Source of the DNA: Solirubrobacterales bacterium
GTDB taxonomy: Bacteria > Actinomycetota > Thermoleophilia > Solirubrobacterales > Solirubrobacteraceae
Reading direction: 5' to 3'
DNA: 64,000 nt
NCBI GenBank assembly: GCA_947474595.1
Contig: CANJIV010000004.1
Coordinates: 62,001-126,000 of the forward strand
Shown here: one piece after another, positions 61,939 through 64,000 of the stretch
How positions within the stretch are numbered: position 1 is the stretch's first letter
Layout: each line of letters begins with the position of its first letter
Notes under the pieces: generated by a model
Told to the model about the DNA's origin: nothing
The model's database searches: none
What the model saw: only the letters and a program-made list of their open reading frames with translations
Program-made: the position numbers and the translations under genes

Positions 61939-62878
61939 TCTCCTGCACGAAGCCGTCATAACCCTTTGCCGCTAGCTGATCGGCGCTCGCCTGCGCCTGC
62001 GCCTTCGTGTCAAAGCGGCCAGCGTAGGTTTGGTAGAGGCCGCCTGGCCCGTCCTTGTACTCCCTGCCGTTGATCACTCCGGTTGTCGTCACCCCCGCCT
62101 TGAAAAGCTGGGCAGCTAATCGATCTGCCCCGGACTGGTTATTAGTCGTGACAACGATGACCGTGTAGGCCTCGACTCCAGCGGGCCAAGCTTCGGGGCC
62201 AGTTGGCAGCGGGGCTGAGAGTGGTGCGCTTGGCGTCACTTCCTCGACATCTGGCACAGTCGCAACGGCGGTGACCGCTGCCGGAGCCGGGTCGCCGCTG
62301 ATCGCAGAGCTCTCTGATCCGCGGGCGACAAAGACGACTACAGCGACGAGAACGGCGACTAAGGCAAGTGCTCCGCCACCGAAGCCAATCGATACCTGCC
62401 GGCGTCGAGTTTCCACCGTTGGGACAGGATCACTCGCCCGCGCAGGTGAAGTGATCGGCTGGATTAGCTTAGGGTGGTGCCCGTTGGTGGCCGACAGTAC
62501 GTGCCCGTTGGTCTGCGCTGGTGCCACGACTTGGGCGTTAGCGGTGAGAACGTCGGCGCCGCACTCTAGGCACCACTCCTGACTTGGCAGCAATTTGGCC
62601 GCGCAGGTTAAGCAAGCCAGCACAACCGGGAGATCTCCTAGCTGCGCCTCGCAGTCACGCCGCCTACGCTCGGTCGTTAGCAGCAAGTCGAGCTTTGTGA
62701 TGACGAGTTCATCGCGACGTTGGCCAAGGCGGTGAAGATCAAAGACCAGCCCGCCGAGATCTAAGAGCTGCGCGTCGCGCTCACGGCGAACCTGCGCCAA
62801 GCGCTCGCGGGCGCCTTGCTCGTCGTCGGATGAGTCGTGAACTGCCGTAGCGACGCTGTCACTGCGCTGAATCGTCAC
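61910..62878 (-). CDS. Membrane protein with zinc ribbon and SPOR domain
   Basis: A 322-residue protein: a charged coiled-coil N-terminal part (about 20-80), a zinc-ribbon-like CLTCAAKLLPSQEWCLECG (about 88-107), a transmembrane helix (about 166-186), a Pro/Ala-rich linker and a C-terminal SPOR domain (about 240-315). SPOR domains bind denuded glycan strands at the septum, so an envelope or division role is likely, with the N-terminal part in the cytoplasm. It is transcribed alone. Confidence 0.85.
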   Translation of the reverse strand: MTIQRSDSVATAVHDSSDDEQGARERLAQVRRERDAQLLDLGGLVFDLHRLGQRRDELVITKLDLLLTTERRRRDCEAQLGDLPVVLACLTCAAKLLPSQEWCLECGADVLTANAQVVAPAQTNGHVLSATNGHHPKLIQPITSPARASDPVPTVETRRRQVSIGFGGGALALVAVLVAVVVFVARGSESSAISGDPAPAAVTAVATVPDVEEVTPSAPLSAPLPTGPEAWPAGVEAYTVIVVTTNNQSGADRLAAQLFKAGVTTTGVINGREYKDGPGGLYQTYAGRFDTKAQAQASADQLAAKGYDGFVQEIKAPATPPA

Positions 62879-62955
62879 AACCTAAGGGTAGCCCCGGCGC
62901 AGGCGGCAGAGCAGCATTCCCCCTGACACCAATAACAACCTTGGAGGCTGGTTTC

Positions 62956-63174
62956 ATGGGATATCGATTGATGGGTCGCCTGCACGCAACGTTTGTCGGC
63001 GTAGGTCGTCGTCAGGAAGGGCAAGGAACTGTCGAGTACGTCGCATTAATCCTGCTCGTCGCAGTCGTCTTGGCCGGAGTCGTTGCAGCGACTAAAAAGT
63101 CCAGTATCGGCGCCAACGCGATCGGCGAGACGATCATCAAAAAGCTCAAGCTGGCGCTGGACTCAGTTAAGTAA
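62956..63174 (+). CDS. Flp/Tad pilin-like small membrane protein
   Basis: A 72-residue protein with the Flp pilin plan: short basic leader, EGQGTVEYVALILLVAV with a Glu-Tyr pair at the start of the hydrophobic helix, and a charged C-terminal tail. The prepilin peptidase site is probably at the Gly before QGTVEY. The ATG at 62956 has GGAGG eight bases upstream. No Tad assembly genes are in the window, so it is an orphan here. Confidence 0.75.
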   Translation: MGYRLMGRLHATFVGVGRRQEGQGTVEYVALILLVAVVLAGVVAATKKSSIGANAIGETIIKKLKLALDSVK

Positions 63175-63234
63175 TCGTGACCATCGCCACAAACCACGAG
63201 TGATCGAACAGCGTAGCGGCGATAAGCTCGCACG

Positions 63235-64000
63235 GTGGTCGAGAATTCGCAACACCTCAGCAGCGATCCGATTGGAGTCTTTGACTCCGGAGTCGGAGGT
63301 CTCACGGTGCTCCACGAACTACTCGTGGCGTTGCCGCACGAAGACTTCGTCTACTTAGGAGATACGGCCAGATTCCCTTATGGGACGCGGTCGCCAGATG
63401 AACTGCTGGCCTTCTCGCTCGAGATAACTGATCTCTTACTCGCCGAGAAGGCCAAGCTGATCGTTGTCGCCTGTAACTCCGCGACGGCAGCGGCCCTTGA
63501 ACACTTAGAGGCCCATGTGGCCACTGTGGCGCCAGGGGTTGATGTCATCGGCGTAGTGATGCCTGAGTCTCAGCTGGCTGTAGAAGCGACCCACAACGGC
63601 AGGATCGGACTTTTGGCTACGCCGGCAACAGTGGCCAGCGACGCCTACACTCGCGCAGTGAAGGCCTGCGACCCACACGTCAAGCTCTTCAGCGTGCCTT
63701 GCCCGGACCTAGCACCGATAATCCAAGGTGGATTTCCTTTTGACCAGCGCGTCGTAGATACGGTGCGCTCCTACTGCGAGCCGCTGCGAGCGGCGGAGGT
63801 TGACACTGTGATTCTCGGATGCACCCACTATCCACTCGTACGGCCGATGCTCCAGCGCTCCCTGGGCCGCGACACTAAGCTGATCACCTCTGGCGCTGCT
63901 GCTGCTGCCCGAGTAGAACGAGCGCTCACGGTTCGTGGCCTCGAAAATCATCAAACTGACGAGGGTGACTACCGTTTCCTCTGCACAGGCGACGTCGAGT
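63235..64000 (+). CDS. murI: Glutamate racemase MurI, 3' end outside window
   Basis: The open frame from GTG 63235 runs off the right edge (255 residues). IGVFDSGVGGLTVLHEL, LVYLGDTARFPYGTRS-type segment (here FVYLGDTARFPYG), the first catalytic Cys in VVACNSATA and the second in LGCTHYPL are diagnostic. It makes D-glutamate for peptidoglycan. The start is the best available in frame; no clear ribosome site is visible. Confidence 0.92.
   Translation, partial: MVENSQHLSSDPIGVFDSGVGGLTVLHELLVALPHEDFVYLGDTARFPYGTRSPDELLAFSLEITDLLLAEKAKLIVVACNSATAAALEHLEAHVATVAPGVDVIGVVMPESQLAVEATHNGRIGLLATPATVASDAYTRAVKACDPHVKLFSVPCPDLAPIIQGGFPFDQRVVDTVRSYCEPLRAAEVDTVILGCTHYPLVRPMLQRSLGRDTKLITSGAAAAARVERALTVRGLENHQTDEGDYRFLCTGDVE

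Noticed and set aside
63221-63236. GATAAGCTCG before murI
   Set aside because: Matches the first part of the element but is followed by CACGGT instead of CGTCAG, and murI is a housekeeping gene; treated as chance.
1-64000. CRISPR arrays, tRNA/rRNA genes, insertion sequences, prophage genes
   Set aside because: I looked for regular repeats, tRNA-like cloverleaf ends, transposase motifs and phage proteins and found none that could be supported.

Overview
The window looks like chromosomal DNA of a high-GC actinomycete, possibly of the Thermoleophilia/Solirubrobacter type. The lineage is inferred from a complete mycofactocin locus, a CysO/Mec-type cysteine pathway, several F420/flavin LLM oxidoreductases and steroid-type catabolic genes; no rRNA or marker gene here proves it. 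I see no tRNA, rRNA, CRISPR array, insertion sequence or prophage.

Layout. (1) 1-8971: two secreted paralogues, a membrane protein pair, and a sulfur locus with SufS-like desulfurase, rhodanese-ThiF fusion, CysO-like carrier ending GGCQ, CysM, TatA and a JAMM protease, followed by small hypothetical genes. (2) 9105-14827: complete mycofactocin cluster mftR/mftABCDEF, including the 53-residue precursor gene mftA at 13959-14120. (3) 14824-58724: a catabolic island of about 44 kb. It holds a sugar-type ABC importer with an ATPase-permease fusion, five SDRs (one of the mycofactocin-coupled type), five LLM oxidoreductases, two KstD-like flavoproteins, two acyl-CoA ligases, two acyl-CoA dehydrogenases, three crotonase-fold enzymes, two IpdAB-like CoA-transferase pairs, a divergent B12 acyl-CoA mutase with an epimerase-like partner, a meta-cleavage set (extradiol dioxygenase, C-C hydrolase, GST, hydratase, aldolase, acetaldehyde dehydrogenase) and two TetR regulators. 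(4) 58837-64000: housekeeping genes nadB, an HDAC-family gene, a SPOR protein, a Flp-like pilin and partial murI.

How it fits together. The island genes read as one undescribed degradation pathway for an alicyclic or polycyclic compound (steroid- or terpenoid-like): uptake, alcohol oxidation partly through mycofactocin, flavin oxygenation and desaturation, aromatic ring cleavage, CoA activation, beta-oxidation, IpdAB-type ring hydrolysis, and carbon-skeleton rearrangement by the B12 mutase. The substrate is not identifiable from sequence.

The strongest new signal is a composite promoter/operator, GATAAN-N4-CGTCAG, usually inside the palindrome CTGACGTCAG. It occurs in seven intergenic positions from 16.0 to 58.2 kb, each in front of an island operon. 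Two copies also have a good -35 box at 17-18 bp. This ties transporter, CoA transferases, LLM operon, mutase operon, acyl-CoA dehydrogenase and meta-cleavage operon into one candidate regulon, probably controlled by one or both TetR genes at 47.1-48.2 kb.
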